Assembly: GCF_014838745.1 (NCBI RefSeq)
Contig: NZ_JABUXR010000001.1
Location: 62,001 to 126,000, forward strand
Origin: Limosilactobacillus urinaemulieris
GTDB lineage: Bacteria > Bacillota > Bacilli > Lactobacillales > Lactobacillaceae
Direction: 5' to 3'
Length of the DNA stretch: 64,000 nucleotides
Below, in pieces: positions 50,432 through 59,369 of the stretch (position 1 is the first letter of the stretch; every line of letters starts with the position of its first letter). The notes under the pieces were generated by a model that saw only the letters and a program-made list of their open reading frames with translations, searched no databases and was not told the DNA's origin. The position numbers and the translations under genes were made by a program.

Positions 50432-51052
50432 ATGATAACTCAACAGAACAAAGTGGATTTAGGAATATATCCGAAATATATAAAAAGAATTTTGGACATT
50501 ATTTTAAGTTTTCTTTTGCTTATCATATTTTTGCCATTGTTTATTGTTAGTTCACTAATTATAAAGCTCACATCACCTGGCCCAATCTTTTTTACTCAAA
50601 TTCGAATTGGACAAAATTCTGCAAAGTTTAAAATTTATAAATTTCGTACGATGTCAATTAATGCACCGCATGAAAAGTCTACCGCTGAACTATCAAACGC
50701 AAAAGATTACATTACAGTACCGGGAAAGTGGTTAAGAAAGACAAGTATTGATGAACTCCCTCAACTAATTAATGTTTTCTTAGGTCAAATGAGTCTTATT
50801 GGTCCATGACCACTTATTGACTCGGAGAATCATGTAAATAACTTAAGACACGAAATTGGAATCGATCATTTAAAACCAGGAATTACGGGACTTGCTCAAA
50901 TAAACGGAAGAGATTTGCTTAGTGATGATGCAAAGGTTAAATATGATGAACAATATTTTAACAATATTAGTTTCATGATTGATCTAAAAATATTTTTCAA
51001 AACTTTTAGTAAAGTTTTGAAACGAAAAGATATAAAGGACGAGACAAGATAA
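50432..51052 (+). pseudogene. Priming undecaprenyl-phosphate sugar transferase, in-frame stop
   Basis: Codons 1-125 code a bacterial sugar transferase (YIKRILDIILSFLLLIIFLPLF TM, SPGPIFFTQIRIGQ, KFRTM, LRKTSIDELPQLINVFLGQMSLIGP). Codon 126 is TGA (50807-50809), where the conserved GPRP motif needs Arg (CGA to TGA, one transition). The same frame continues without further stops as PLIDSENHVNNL...PGITGLAQINGRD...YFNNISFMIDLKIFFKT to TAA at 51052. This enzyme puts the first sugar phosphate on the lipid carrier, so its loss should stop EPS assembly unless another copy exists. Confidence 0.9.
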
Positions 51053-51067
51053 AAGGTGGTGAATTTT

Positions 51068-52222
51068 ATGGGTTCAAATAATGTATTAATGGTCGCAAAT
51101 ACTGCATCAATGATTAAACTTTTTAATATAAGGAATATTAAAATACTCCAGTCTCTAGGATATAAAGTTTATGTTGCTGCTAATTTTTCACAACCTGGAA
51201 CAATTTCCTCTGAGGAAGCCAATAAGTTCAAAGAAGAGCTTCAAAAGTTAGATGTTAAATACTTTAATGTGCTATTTCCAAGAGGTATTGGTAATCCAAT
51301 TAAAAATTATCAGTTAAAAAAACAGCTTTGTCACATTATAAAAGAATATAAAATTAAAGCAGTTCATACCCATGCTCCGTTAAGCAGTATTATTACACGA
51401 CGTGCAGCTCACAAAATGAGAATTAAATGTATGTATACTTCTCATGGATTTCAATTTTTTCATGGTGGTCGTTTAAAAGACTGGCTTTTGTTCTATCCAA
51501 TTGAATGGTTCTATGCCTACTGGACTGATGCATTAATCGTAATAAATTCTGATGACTATAAAGTTGCAAAACATCTTCCAGTAAAGAATATTTATCATAT
51601 TCCTGGCATTGGCGCAGATATTAAAAAGTCAATTAATCTGCCGACTAAAGAAAGAGAACATATTCGTAATGATAAAAGAACAAAATTACGTATAGCTAAA
51701 GATGATTTTTTAATTTTATCAGTTGGAGAACTTACTAAAAGGAAAAATCACTCAACTGTAATTAAAGCAATTGCAAAACTAAAGAATCCCAAAATCAAAT
51801 ATATCATTGCCGGAATTGGACCTGAAAAGCATAATTTACTAGATATGATAAAGTCACTAAAACTTGATAACCAAGTTCGATTATTAGGATTTAGGAAAGA
51901 TATTCGTGATTTGTATTTAGCAGCTGATTTAAATGCCTTTATTTCAAGACGTGAAGGACTAGGGATGGGAGGATTGGATGGAGTAGCATTAGGTCTTTAT
52001 ACAATCGGCACGGCAAATACCGGTATTAAGGACTATGTTTCTGAACCTAATAATGGAATCCTAATTAAAAATCCGTTAGATACCGATGAGGTCTCTAATG
52101 CTATAAAGCAGGTTATAAAAAATAGACCTATTACAAATGCCAGTGAAGGAAGCTTAATGAAATTTGATAAGAGTAATGTTGATCGTTTGATGAAAGAAAT
52201 ATATATTCGCGAATTAAGGTAG
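51068..52222 (+). CDS. Glycosyltransferase family 4
   Basis: 384 residues from ATG 51068 with AAGGTGGTG upstream. GT-B fold: N-terminal KVYVAANFSQPG and HTHAPLSSIITR, linker, and donor domain with SVGELTKRKNHSTVIKAIAKL, IAGIGPEKHNL and the EX7E-like region (SRREGLGMGGLDGVALG). EpsD/CapM-like enzymes add hexoses to the growing lipid-linked repeat unit. Third sugar-adding enzyme of the cluster. Confidence 0.88.
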   Translation: MGSNNVLMVANTASMIKLFNIRNIKILQSLGYKVYVAANFSQPGTISSEEANKFKEELQKLDVKYFNVLFPRGIGNPIKNYQLKKQLCHIIKEYKIKAVHTHAPLSSIITRRAAHKMRIKCMYTSHGFQFFHGGRLKDWLLFYPIEWFYAYWTDALIVINSDDYKVAKHLPVKNIYHIPGIGADIKKSINLPTKEREHIRNDKRTKLRIAKDDFLILSVGELTKRKNHSTVIKAIAKLKNPKIKYIIAGIGPEKHNLLDMIKSLKLDNQVRLLGFRKDIRDLYLAADLNAFISRREGLGMGGLDGVALGLYTIGTANTGIKDYVSEPNNGILIKNPLDTDEVSNAIKQVIKNRPITNASEGSLMKFDKSNVDRLMKEIYIRELR

Positions 52223-52231
52223 GAAAAATTA

Positions 52232-52729
52232 ATGACTTTTTTGAATGAAATCAAGAAGAATCCAGGATTACTGCCTAAATTAGTAATTTTTATATATCGT
52301 TTTGGTAATTTTACGTACTTTCATGTGCACATTCCGATAATCAGACAAATCCTTTATTTAATTTACAGATTATTTGATTTGATTTTTTTAAAATTATTTC
52401 TGAATTGTGATATTCCTGGATCAACGAAAATTGGACCTGGGTTTAGAATATTTCATCCCTATGGAATTGTAATTAACACCGCGTCAGTAATTGGTAAAGA
52501 TTTTTTAATTCGTGGGGAAACTACCATTGGTAATAAAGGGACTTCTGATGATTGTCCAATTATCGGTGATAACGTTGAAGTAGGAATGGGCGCAAGAATT
52601 ATTGGCGGGATAACAATTGCCAGTAAGACTAAAATTGGTGCTAATGCAGTAGTTACTAAGTCATGTCAACCTAATAGTGTACTAGTCGGTATTCCTGCAC
52701 ATAATATTCAAAGAAAGAGAGAAAAGTAA
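52232..52729 (+). CDS. Hexapeptide-repeat acetyltransferase (serine acetyltransferase-like)
   Basis: 165 residues. Helical N terminus, then left-handed beta-helix: IPGSTKIGPGFRIFHPYGIVINTASVIG, CPIIGDNVEVGMGARIIGGITIASKTKIGANAVVTKSC and GIPAHNI. Similar to CysE/WcaB-type EPS O-acetyltransferases. Its small size and EPS context point to O-acetylation of the repeat unit. The polymerase-like gene begins directly at the next base after its stop. Confidence 0.85.
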   Translation: MTFLNEIKKNPGLLPKLVIFIYRFGNFTYFHVHIPIIRQILYLIYRLFDLIFLKLFLNCDIPGSTKIGPGFRIFHPYGIVINTASVIGKDFLIRGETTIGNKGTSDDCPIIGDNVEVGMGARIIGGITIASKTKIGANAVVTKSCQPNSVLVGIPAHNIQRKREK

Positions 52730-53962
52730 ATGTTCGCGGTCGGTTATTTACTAACTATTTTAATATCTTTAGCTATCTTTCTTTGTGTTAGATCAAGTCT
52801 AAGTGTGAAAGTGTTTATCGTAGCCATGCTATTCATGGTGTTTTCTTTTCTTATTATTCCCAAACTTGATAGTAAAGTAGATGCTTTACAGTATTTTTCA
52901 TCATTAGATGCTATTAGAACGGCACGGATTAACCATGGATTGACTGAAGCGTGGCGAGTTATCAACACTAATCCTACTGATACTAGTAATTCTATTAATA
53001 GTGTAATGTCTTTTAGTGCAACCCCAGTTATGGCACTGGTTATGCTGGGGATGTCTTATTTTCCAGACATAGTTCTATTATCAGTGGTTTGTTTTATTGA
53101 CTACTTCTTTGCATTAAAGATTATCCAATTAGTAGTTGATAAAAATAAATTGTCAATATCGTATTATTGCTTTGGATTTATTATCTTTTGCTGTATTTTC
53201 GCATACAGCATTGCGGTGAGCGGAATTAGAAATAATATGGTTGGAACAGTGTTTGCTTATTTTGCTCTTAAATATTTAGAGAATGAACGAGTCTTTTTTT
53301 CGTGGTCAACCATTTCTCTCCTGCTGATTATAATACTTCTGAGTTTGGTTCATCCGTATACTTTGTTATTAGGGCTATTGCTTTTATTGGTGATCATTTT
53401 TTGGAGATATAAAACGATATTAAGAATCATTGACGGATTAATGCTTCTTCAAAGTTTTTTCCAAAGGGCAATTATAATGCTACTAATTCCATTAGCAGGT
53501 ATTCCTTTCTTTTCAAGTATTATTCTTAAAAGTAATCAATATCTAGGGAAAAATGCGACTATTTTAATTTCTTCTACAGCAAATTTGTTTCGAGATATTG
53601 GAAGATTACTAATATTTGGTTTATTACTAATAATCACTTTATGGGTAAAACAACAATTTATTGACCGTCGTTATATAGAATTTATAATAATCTTCTTCTG
53701 CTTTGCCTGTGGCGCTTTCTTTGATCAGTTGCTTTTCGAGAGATGTATGTTGGTATCATTACCAATTATCTTGCCTTTAATCATTGTTCTACCAGCTGAG
53801 TTTAGTTCTGAATTAAGAAGTAATGAGTCTATATCGTTAAAAACGGTTGCTATTTATATAATGATGATAATTCTTTGTTTATATGCAGGATTTTGTCTTG
53901 TTGATAATCTTCGAGCTGGTACTTCATACTATGAATTATTCACTTTTGTTGGGAAATATTAA
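52730..53962 (+). CDS. EpsG/Wzy-like polysaccharide polymerase
   Basis: 410 residues, roughly ten TM segments. KVDALQYFSSLDAIRTAR in the first large loop resembles the DxxxYxxxY loop of EpsG-type polymerases, and the NNMVG loop after SIAVSGIR is also shared. The role would be joining lipid-linked repeat units outside the membrane. Sequence conservation in this class is low, so the call rests on topology and position between acetyltransferase and flippase. ATG 52730 abuts the preceding TAA. Confidence 0.65.
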   Translation: MFAVGYLLTILISLAIFLCVRSSLSVKVFIVAMLFMVFSFLIIPKLDSKVDALQYFSSLDAIRTARINHGLTEAWRVINTNPTDTSNSINSVMSFSATPVMALVMLGMSYFPDIVLLSVVCFIDYFFALKIIQLVVDKNKLSISYYCFGFIIFCCIFAYSIAVSGIRNNMVGTVFAYFALKYLENERVFFSWSTISLLLIIILLSLVHPYTLLLGLLLLLVIIFWRYKTILRIIDGLMLLQSFFQRAIIMLLIPLAGIPFFSSIILKSNQYLGKNATILISSTANLFRDIGRLLIFGLLLIITLWVKQQFIDRRYIEFIIIFFCFACGAFFDQLLFERCMLVSLPIILPLIIVLPAEFSSELRSNESISLKTVAIYIMMIILCLYAGFCLVDNLRAGTSYYELFTFVGKY

Positions 53963-53963
53963 T

Positions 53964-54500
53964 ATGACAGTGTTTGGAATAGTCATTTTACTATGGTTAT
54001 ATTTGCTTTATGTTCTTAAGAGAACAAAGTTAAACGCATTTTTCTTCATAGTTGGTAGTATTGGGTTGTTCCTTATTATTTTAACTTTTAAGGATTTTTT
54101 TATCCAAAGCTCGATAAAATCAGTTCTTTATACTATGAAATCTCTATCTTTCTTCTTCAAAGGATATTCAATTAGTATGTCCCGTGATTTTGTAAGCTTT
54201 TATGATTCTAAAGTAAAGATTACATATGAATATACTGGAGTTATTGAAATAATCTCACTGGAAAGTTTACTATGCTTTTTTCCAATATATACTGTTTTAG
54301 AAAAAATTATTATTGGCTTTTATAGCTGTATTTTGATATTTATAGCCACTATCCTTAGACTACTATTAATTATTTATCTAAGTCGCTACCTGAGTGAAAC
54401 AATAACCCAGCTTATTATTTGTCGCTTATTATTCTATGTATTTATTGTTGTCGTCTTTTATGAAGTATTTACTCGTCCGCAAATTATTAGGTGGCATTAG
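53964..54500 (+). CDS. Exosortase XrtG-like membrane protein lacking catalytic Cys and His
   Basis: 178 residues from ATG 53964, one base after the polymerase stop (upstream ORF extension overlaps that gene). The TM layout and segments YLLYVLKRTKLNAFFFIVGSIGLFL, VIEIISLESLLCFF, ILRLL and EVFTRPQIIR fit the Gram-positive exosortase G family. Exosortases are Cys-Arg-His enzymes (known). At the family ECSG-type site this protein reads EYTG (Cys to Tyr), at the late His position it reads Gln (ITQLIICRLLFY), while Arg (ILRLL) is kept. So processing activity is doubtful; it may be a remnant or a non-catalytic scaffold. Alignment is from memory. Confidence 0.65.
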   Translation: MTVFGIVILLWLYLLYVLKRTKLNAFFFIVGSIGLFLIILTFKDFFIQSSIKSVLYTMKSLSFFFKGYSISMSRDFVSFYDSKVKITYEYTGVIEIISLESLLCFFPIYTVLEKIIIGFYSCILIFIATILRLLLIIYLSRYLSETITQLIICRLLFYVFIVVVFYEVFTRPQIIRWH

Positions 54501-54528
54501 ATCACTATAGAGTTAGGTTGGTAATAAA

Positions 54529-55959
54529 TTGAAAACGAAGAACAATTTTATTAAAAGTGTGTTCACAGTTATATTTAGTAATATTTTTATTTTGCTAAGT
54601 GGTGTTTTAGTTGGCTTTGTCTTACCTAAAATAATGGGTGTTGATGAATATGGTTACTATAAGCTCTTTATGCTTTATGCAACGTATATTGTGTTGTTGT
54701 ATTTTGGCTTAGCTGATGGGATGTTAGTTAAATATGGCGGACAAGATGATACTCAGATAGACAAATTCAAAATACAATATATAACAAAATTCTTTATAAA
54801 AATGGAGATAGTAGTAAGTGTGGTAATGTTTATTTGCTGTGCTTGCTTTTTACAAGGCGAATATAGGCAAATCTTTTTACTTCTTAGTATTTTTACCTTA
54901 TTAAGTAATATCGTAACCTATTACCGATATTTGGCTCAGGCTATGTTGAAATTTGATTTGATTAGTCGGGTAAACATGTTGCAATCACTTTTGACATGCT
55001 TGATTGTTATAATCTGTTTTTCAATCGTTAAGCTTAAATTACTATCTCCATTACCAGCAGTAGTTTATTTGATTCTCTTTTTAGTTGTGTTTCTAATTCT
55101 ATTAATTGTTTTACACAGTTCATTAAAAAAGACACTTTCTATAAATAAAAAATTGCTAAGAGAAACAGTAACGAACAAGTCTATAGTTGAACTCTTTAAG
55201 TTAGGAATTCCTGTTGCAATTTCTTATCAGATAGGTACATTTATTCTCAATATAGATAACCAACTTATTTCAATGTTTTTTGATAACCGTTTATTTGGTA
55301 TTTATTCATTTGCTTATAGCCTGATTTCAATAATTTCTACTGTGATTGTTCCAATATCAACAGTGATTTTTCCCTTTTTGAATCGTCAAAGTGAAAATAC
55401 CGTAATGGGGCAATATAGCTTTAATACAGCTATTTTGTTCATTTTTATATATGCTTCTCTAACTGTTTATTATCCTGTTCGACTTTTTATTGAGTGGTAT
55501 CTACCAAATTACGATGAATCTTTAATATTTTTCCGTTTATTGCTTCCAGGTGTTGGTGTTTCTAGTTGTATCTCAATATTAGTTTTTAATTACTACAAAG
55601 TTATTAAGAAATCTAATGTTTATCTTGTTCAAGGTATTGTAACTTTAATTGGCTCACTTGTCCTTAATTTAATTGGGTATTACTTGACTAAAAGTGCTAT
55701 TGTCATTGCAGTCATCTCCTTAATTGTTCTTTTTTGTTGGTACGTTTTTACTAATACTTATTTCATTCAAAAGTACAAAATTGATTGGAGAAAGAACACT
55801 TTCTATCTTGGAGGAATGATTCTAGTTTTTGAATTAACCACACAGATCAGTAATATTTGGATTTCGTTAATTATTTATCTTGTTATATATACTATTTTGA
55901 CTCTTTGTGTTTATCATGTTGAATTAAAAAGAATACTAAAAGTTTTCTTAAAAAGATAA
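54529..55959 (+). CDS. Wzx-type polysaccharide flippase
   Basis: 476 residues with about 14 TM segments of the MOP/PST superfamily; MGVDEYGYYKLFMLYATYIVLLYFGLADGMLVKYGG opens the typical first repeat, ELFKLGIPVAISYQIGTFILNIDNQLISMFF the second. Moves lipid-linked repeat units across the membrane. TTG at 54529 with only a weak ribosome site. Last gene of the EPS cluster before the core methyltransferase gene. Confidence 0.85.
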   Translation: MKTKNNFIKSVFTVIFSNIFILLSGVLVGFVLPKIMGVDEYGYYKLFMLYATYIVLLYFGLADGMLVKYGGQDDTQIDKFKIQYITKFFIKMEIVVSVVMFICCACFLQGEYRQIFLLLSIFTLLSNIVTYYRYLAQAMLKFDLISRVNMLQSLLTCLIVIICFSIVKLKLLSPLPAVVYLILFLVVFLILLIVLHSSLKKTLSINKKLLRETVTNKSIVELFKLGIPVAISYQIGTFILNIDNQLISMFFDNRLFGIYSFAYSLISIISTVIVPISTVIFPFLNRQSENTVMGQYSFNTAILFIFIYASLTVYYPVRLFIEWYLPNYDESLIFFRLLLPGVGVSSCISILVFNYYKVIKKSNVYLVQGIVTLIGSLVLNLIGYYLTKSAIVIAVISLIVLFCWYVFTNTYFIQKYKIDWRKNTFYLGGMILVFELTTQISNIWISLIIYLVIYTILTLCVYHVELKRILKVFLKR

Positions 55960-56038
55960 GTTAGATTTATAAAAAAATAAATAGTCTAATATATGGTAAA
56001 ATTACAGTATTACTAAAGAAGCGTAAGGAGTTCTTACT

Positions 56039-57172
56039 TTGCAAGAATATCAACTAATAGCGACTGCTGCTTCTGGAATTGAAGCACTGGTTGGTAAAGA
56101 ATTACGAAACCTCGGTTACGATACTCGAGTAGAAAATGGTCGGGTACGTTACATCGGGACAATTAAAGATGTCTTAAATACAAATATTTGGTTACGGACA
56201 GCAGACCGGGTCAAAATTATTGTTGGTGAATTTGAAGCCAAAACATTCGAAGAGCTTTTTGATCGAACTGAAGCTTTACCTTGGGAAAACCTATTACCTG
56301 TTGATGCCCAATTCCCAGTAGAGGGTAAAAGTCATCATTCACAATTACATAATGTTCCCTCAGTTCAAGCAATCGTTAAGAAAGCAATTGTTCGTCGATT
56401 GAGTGATGTTTATCACCGGCGAACACGTCTTCCGGAAACCGGTGCTCTCTACCCACTAGAAGTAGCTATTAATAAGGATCATGTAATGCTAACGCTTGAT
56501 ACTACTGGTGACAGTCTATTTAAGCGTGGCTATCGAAAAGCAAAGGGTGGTGCACCATTAAAGGAAAATATGGCAGCTACCCTGGTAATGCTTGCCCACT
56601 GGTTCCCTGATAATCCATTTGTCGATCCAGTATGTGGTTCGGGAACTATTCCAATCGAAGCAGCTCTATATGGTCATAACATTGCTCCAGGAATTAATCG
56701 TTCCTTTGTTTGTGAACAATGGACCAATTTGGTGCCAGACGGCTTAGCCGATGATGTTCGTGACGAGGCAGATAGTAAGGCCGATTATGATGTTGAACTG
56801 GATATCCATGGTTATGATATTGATCAAAATATGATTGATATTGCCCAAGAGAACTGTCGAGCAGCCGGGCTAACCCACGACATCACTTTCAAACAGTTAG
56901 CAGTTAAGGATTGGCATACCGATAAAATCAATGGTGTTATTGTTGCCAACCCTCCTTATGGTGAACGACTAAGTGATAAAGAAACCGTACATGAGCTTTA
57001 TCGCCAAATGGGAAAGATTTACCGACCAATGACCACCTGGAGTAAGTATATCCTAACGGCAGACTTGGAATTTGAAAAATACTACGGTGCCCCAGCAACC
57101 AAGAAACGTAAACTCTACAATGGTGCATTAAGAACTGATCTTTTCCAGTATTGGGGAAAGAAAAAGCGTTAG
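56039..57172 (+). CDS. THUMP-domain RNA guanine-N2 methyltransferase (RlmL N-domain/YpsC type)
   Basis: 377 residues. N-terminal ferredoxin-like and THUMP domain (about 1-160), then a Rossmann SAM-binding domain with FVDPVCGSGTIPIEAAL, YDIDQNMIDIAQEN and the catalytic NPPYGERL. Modifies 23S rRNA guanine (m2G2445-type, known for RlmL). TTG 56039 with AAGGAG eight bases upstream. Base composition returns to core-like values, so this housekeeping gene separates the EPS/XrtG genes from the exosortase partners downstream. Confidence 0.9.
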   Translation: MQEYQLIATAASGIEALVGKELRNLGYDTRVENGRVRYIGTIKDVLNTNIWLRTADRVKIIVGEFEAKTFEELFDRTEALPWENLLPVDAQFPVEGKSHHSQLHNVPSVQAIVKKAIVRRLSDVYHRRTRLPETGALYPLEVAINKDHVMLTLDTTGDSLFKRGYRKAKGGAPLKENMAATLVMLAHWFPDNPFVDPVCGSGTIPIEAALYGHNIAPGINRSFVCEQWTNLVPDGLADDVRDEADSKADYDVELDIHGYDIDQNMIDIAQENCRAAGLTHDITFKQLAVKDWHTDKINGVIVANPPYGERLSDKETVHELYRQMGKIYRPMTTWSKYILTADLEFEKYYGAPATKKRKLYNGALRTDLFQYWGKKKR

Positions 57173-57220
57173 AGTTTATTATTTCTATAACCATTCATAA
57201 TTAGTAATATTAATCAATAA

Positions 57221-57261
57221 AATAACTCAGAGTACTTTAAGGTACAACAGAGTTATTTTTT
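57221..57261 (+). terminator. Intrinsic terminator after the methyltransferase gene
   Basis: AATAACTC...GAGTAC pairs with GGTAC...GAGTTATT, followed by TTTTT. Confidence 0.85.
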
Positions 57262-57320
57262 GTTTCAGTTATTTTGTTATAACAAAATATGTGAACCTTT
57301 GAGAAGGGAGAATGAAATAA

Positions 57321-58676
57321 GTGTTTTTATCTGGAATCATCGTTGAACTTGGCTTTTGGATCTCTTGGCTTCTACTCCCTTTGATTTATGAATTTCTTCC
57401 AGCGTTATATGGTTTTATTACGTTAGGAATAGCAGGAAGAAAATTAGGAAAGTTGAAGAGACTAAATTATTTGCCTAGAATATCATTGATAATTCCAGTA
57501 TACAATTCTGAGAATACTATTTATAACTGTATTCGCTCGGTTGCTGATTCAACTTATCCAGATCACCTAGTTAGTATTATTGTGGCGAATAATCAAAGTA
57601 TTGATCGCAGTTTTAGTGAGTATCGTCGAGCCCATTTTGAATTTCAACAGTTATTTATGCAGTGGATAGATACTACTAAAGGAAAAGCGCGTGCATTGAA
57701 TTCTGCAATCTATCGTTCAAATGGTGAATATATTATTCACATAGATAGTGATGGACAACTGCAAAAAGATGCATTAATGAATATTGTTAGAGCATTTGAA
57801 AATGATCCTGAACTTGATGCACAGACTGGCACAATTCTCACCCAAAAGGACTCAATCAAGAAAACTAGGAGTCCATTATTAAAGTTCCTAAGAGAAAATG
57901 AATACTTTGAATATGCTCAGTCTTTTTTAGCTGGTCGTGCAATTGAGTCTCAAGAAAATCACTTATTTACAATGTCAGGAGCTTTTTCAGCTTTTCGCCG
58001 AGAAAAACTTCTTCAAACAAAGCTGTATAATATTCAAACTGTTGGTGAAGATATTGATATGACTTTTCAAATTCGTTATCAACTTAAGGGAAAAGTTGCA
58101 TTATGTCCTGAGGCAATTTTCTATGTTGAACCACTTGATAATTTAGGTAAATTATATACTCAAAGGCAACGATGGCAACGTGGTGAACTAGAAGCAATTC
58201 ACTATTATATGAATAAAAAACAATTGAGTCTAAAGAACATATTTAAGAACTTTATCGTTCGCCGTTTAATTATGGATCATACAATTTTATTTTTGCGGAT
58301 TATCTGGATGGCAGCGTTCCTTGTTTTAATTCCGTTTGGTTATTCTCTTAAATTAATTCTGATATCTTTTGTAATTTTGTATCTGCTCTATGTCTTTATT
58401 TGTTTACTAAATTTTATTGATATTCAATATTATTTACGCTTTTTTCCGGAGGAACGTCATTACTATGTATCAAAGTTTTATATACTAGTAACCCTCCCGT
58501 TATATTACATGTTGTGTAGCACTATTCAGTTTATTGGGATCATTAATTCAATGACTGAACCTGCCGCCTGGAAAGTTGAATCCTTTAGCGCTGAAATGAA
58601 AGAAATAAAGAAAATGTTTAGAAAAGATTTAAGGAGAATTTTCAGAATAAAATGGAAAACGAAACATACAGATTAA
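57321..58676 (+). CDS. XrtG-associated glycosyltransferase family 2 membrane protein
   Basis: 451 residues. N-terminal TM, GT2 domain SLIIPVYNSENTIYNCIRSV, IHIDSDGQLQ (DxD variant), VGEDIDMTFQI and QRQRWQRGE (processive Q-x-x-R-W), then C-terminal TM segments and the tail INSMTEPAAWKVESFSAE. This ending and the neighbouring 6-pyruvoyl-tetrahydropterin synthase-like gene match what I recall of the exosortase-G-associated GT2. GTG 57321 after AGGGAG. It presumably glycosylates a substrate of, or a partner in, the XrtG system (inference). Confidence 0.82.
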   Translation: MFLSGIIVELGFWISWLLLPLIYEFLPALYGFITLGIAGRKLGKLKRLNYLPRISLIIPVYNSENTIYNCIRSVADSTYPDHLVSIIVANNQSIDRSFSEYRRAHFEFQQLFMQWIDTTKGKARALNSAIYRSNGEYIIHIDSDGQLQKDALMNIVRAFENDPELDAQTGTILTQKDSIKKTRSPLLKFLRENEYFEYAQSFLAGRAIESQENHLFTMSGAFSAFRREKLLQTKLYNIQTVGEDIDMTFQIRYQLKGKVALCPEAIFYVEPLDNLGKLYTQRQRWQRGELEAIHYYMNKKQLSLKNIFKNFIVRRLIMDHTILFLRIIWMAAFLVLIPFGYSLKLILISFVILYLLYVFICLLNFIDIQYYLRFFPEERHYYVSKFYILVTLPLYYMLCSTIQFIGIINSMTEPAAWKVESFSAEMKEIKKMFRKDLRRIFRIKWKTKHTD

Positions 58677-59008
58677 CTTTTTTTCTTAATGCAACTCATA
58701 TGGTAGTTATAGATGGTAAAAGTTCATCAATTCACCCTCATACGTTTGAAATTAACTGCTTTATTAAAAGCAAAAAAATTATTGCATTTGAAATAATGGA
58801 GGATAATATCAATCAAATCCTTAATCAGCTCAATAATCAATACTTAAACGGGCTTGAAGCATTTCAAAATATTATACCAACACTAGAAAATCTAACTAGG
58901 CTTTTATATAGAGCAATGAGTGCTAATCTGAAATCGGTTAGTTGTAGGTTAGTAAAACTTGAAGTATCCGAATCACCGGTAAGAACTTTTATGATTGAAG
59001 CAAAATAA
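58652..59008 (+). CDS. 6-Pyruvoyl-tetrahydropterin synthase-related protein (XrtG system)
   Basis: 118 residues. Contains HPHTFEINCFI, the H-x-H-T-(F/Y)-x-x-E/N signature of the tetrahydropterin synthase fold, near residue 28, with LTFFLNATHMV before it (third His). Short relatives occur beside the XrtG-linked GT2 gene. It overlaps that gene by 25 bases, so both are translated together. Pterin synthesis is unlikely; the function in the exosortase system is unknown. Confidence 0.78.
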   Translation: MENETYRLTFFLNATHMVVIDGKSSSIHPHTFEINCFIKSKKIIAFEIMEDNINQILNQLNNQYLNGLEAFQNIIPTLENLTRLLYRAMSANLKSVSCRLVKLEVSESPVRTFMIEAK

Positions 59009-59196
59009 GGCTCTTAAACTCTAAGGGCTTGTTGCTATTAATTTTCGTAATCTTTCTTGATTTAAGCGCTGGGCTAGTATATAGGTTAACTATTTCCCTT
59101 TAATACTGCTAAAAGTATTTGCAGTAATTTGATAACTTACTCAATCGTCAGGGGAATCCTCTTTATTTAATTGGGATCTAAAAACATCCATAATTT

Positions 59197-59230
59197 ATCC
59201 CCCCAGGGGGACTTTAGGGGGATTATTTTT
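59197..59230 (+). terminator. Terminator of the XrtG-partner operon
   Basis: ATCCCCC (from 59197) pairs with GGGGGAT (59217-59223), followed by TATTTTT. Several C/G registers are possible. Confidence 0.65.
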
Positions 59231-59257
59231 GATAAATTTTGTAGAGAATAGCTTATG

Positions 59258-59286
59258 TTGCTTGATTAAACGGTATTTAATAATAT
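59258..59286 (+). promoter_or_regulatory. Promoter of surface gene 2
   Basis: TTGCTT (59258-59263), 17-nt spacer, TAATAT (59281-59286), giving a leader of about 80 nt. Confidence 0.5.
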
Positions 59287-59369
59287 CGAGCTACTCCCCT
59301 AGGATTACCTCTAAACAGCTACATATCAATGAATCCTCCCAATATTTATTCAAAGGGAGGATTATTATT

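Larger units (their letters stand above)
59009..59369. other. Intergenic region with terminator and promoter only
   Basis: No gene is supported. It contains the terminator at 59197-59230 and the promoter at 59258-59286, both listed separately, and a TATT CAAAGGGAGG stretch directly before ATG 59370 that is identical to the one before paralogue 1. Confidence 0.7.

Noticed and set aside
59229-59369. N-terminal extension of surface protein 2
   Set aside because: It overlaps the predicted promoter, and the ATG at 59370 carries the same ribosome site and signal peptide as paralogue 1.
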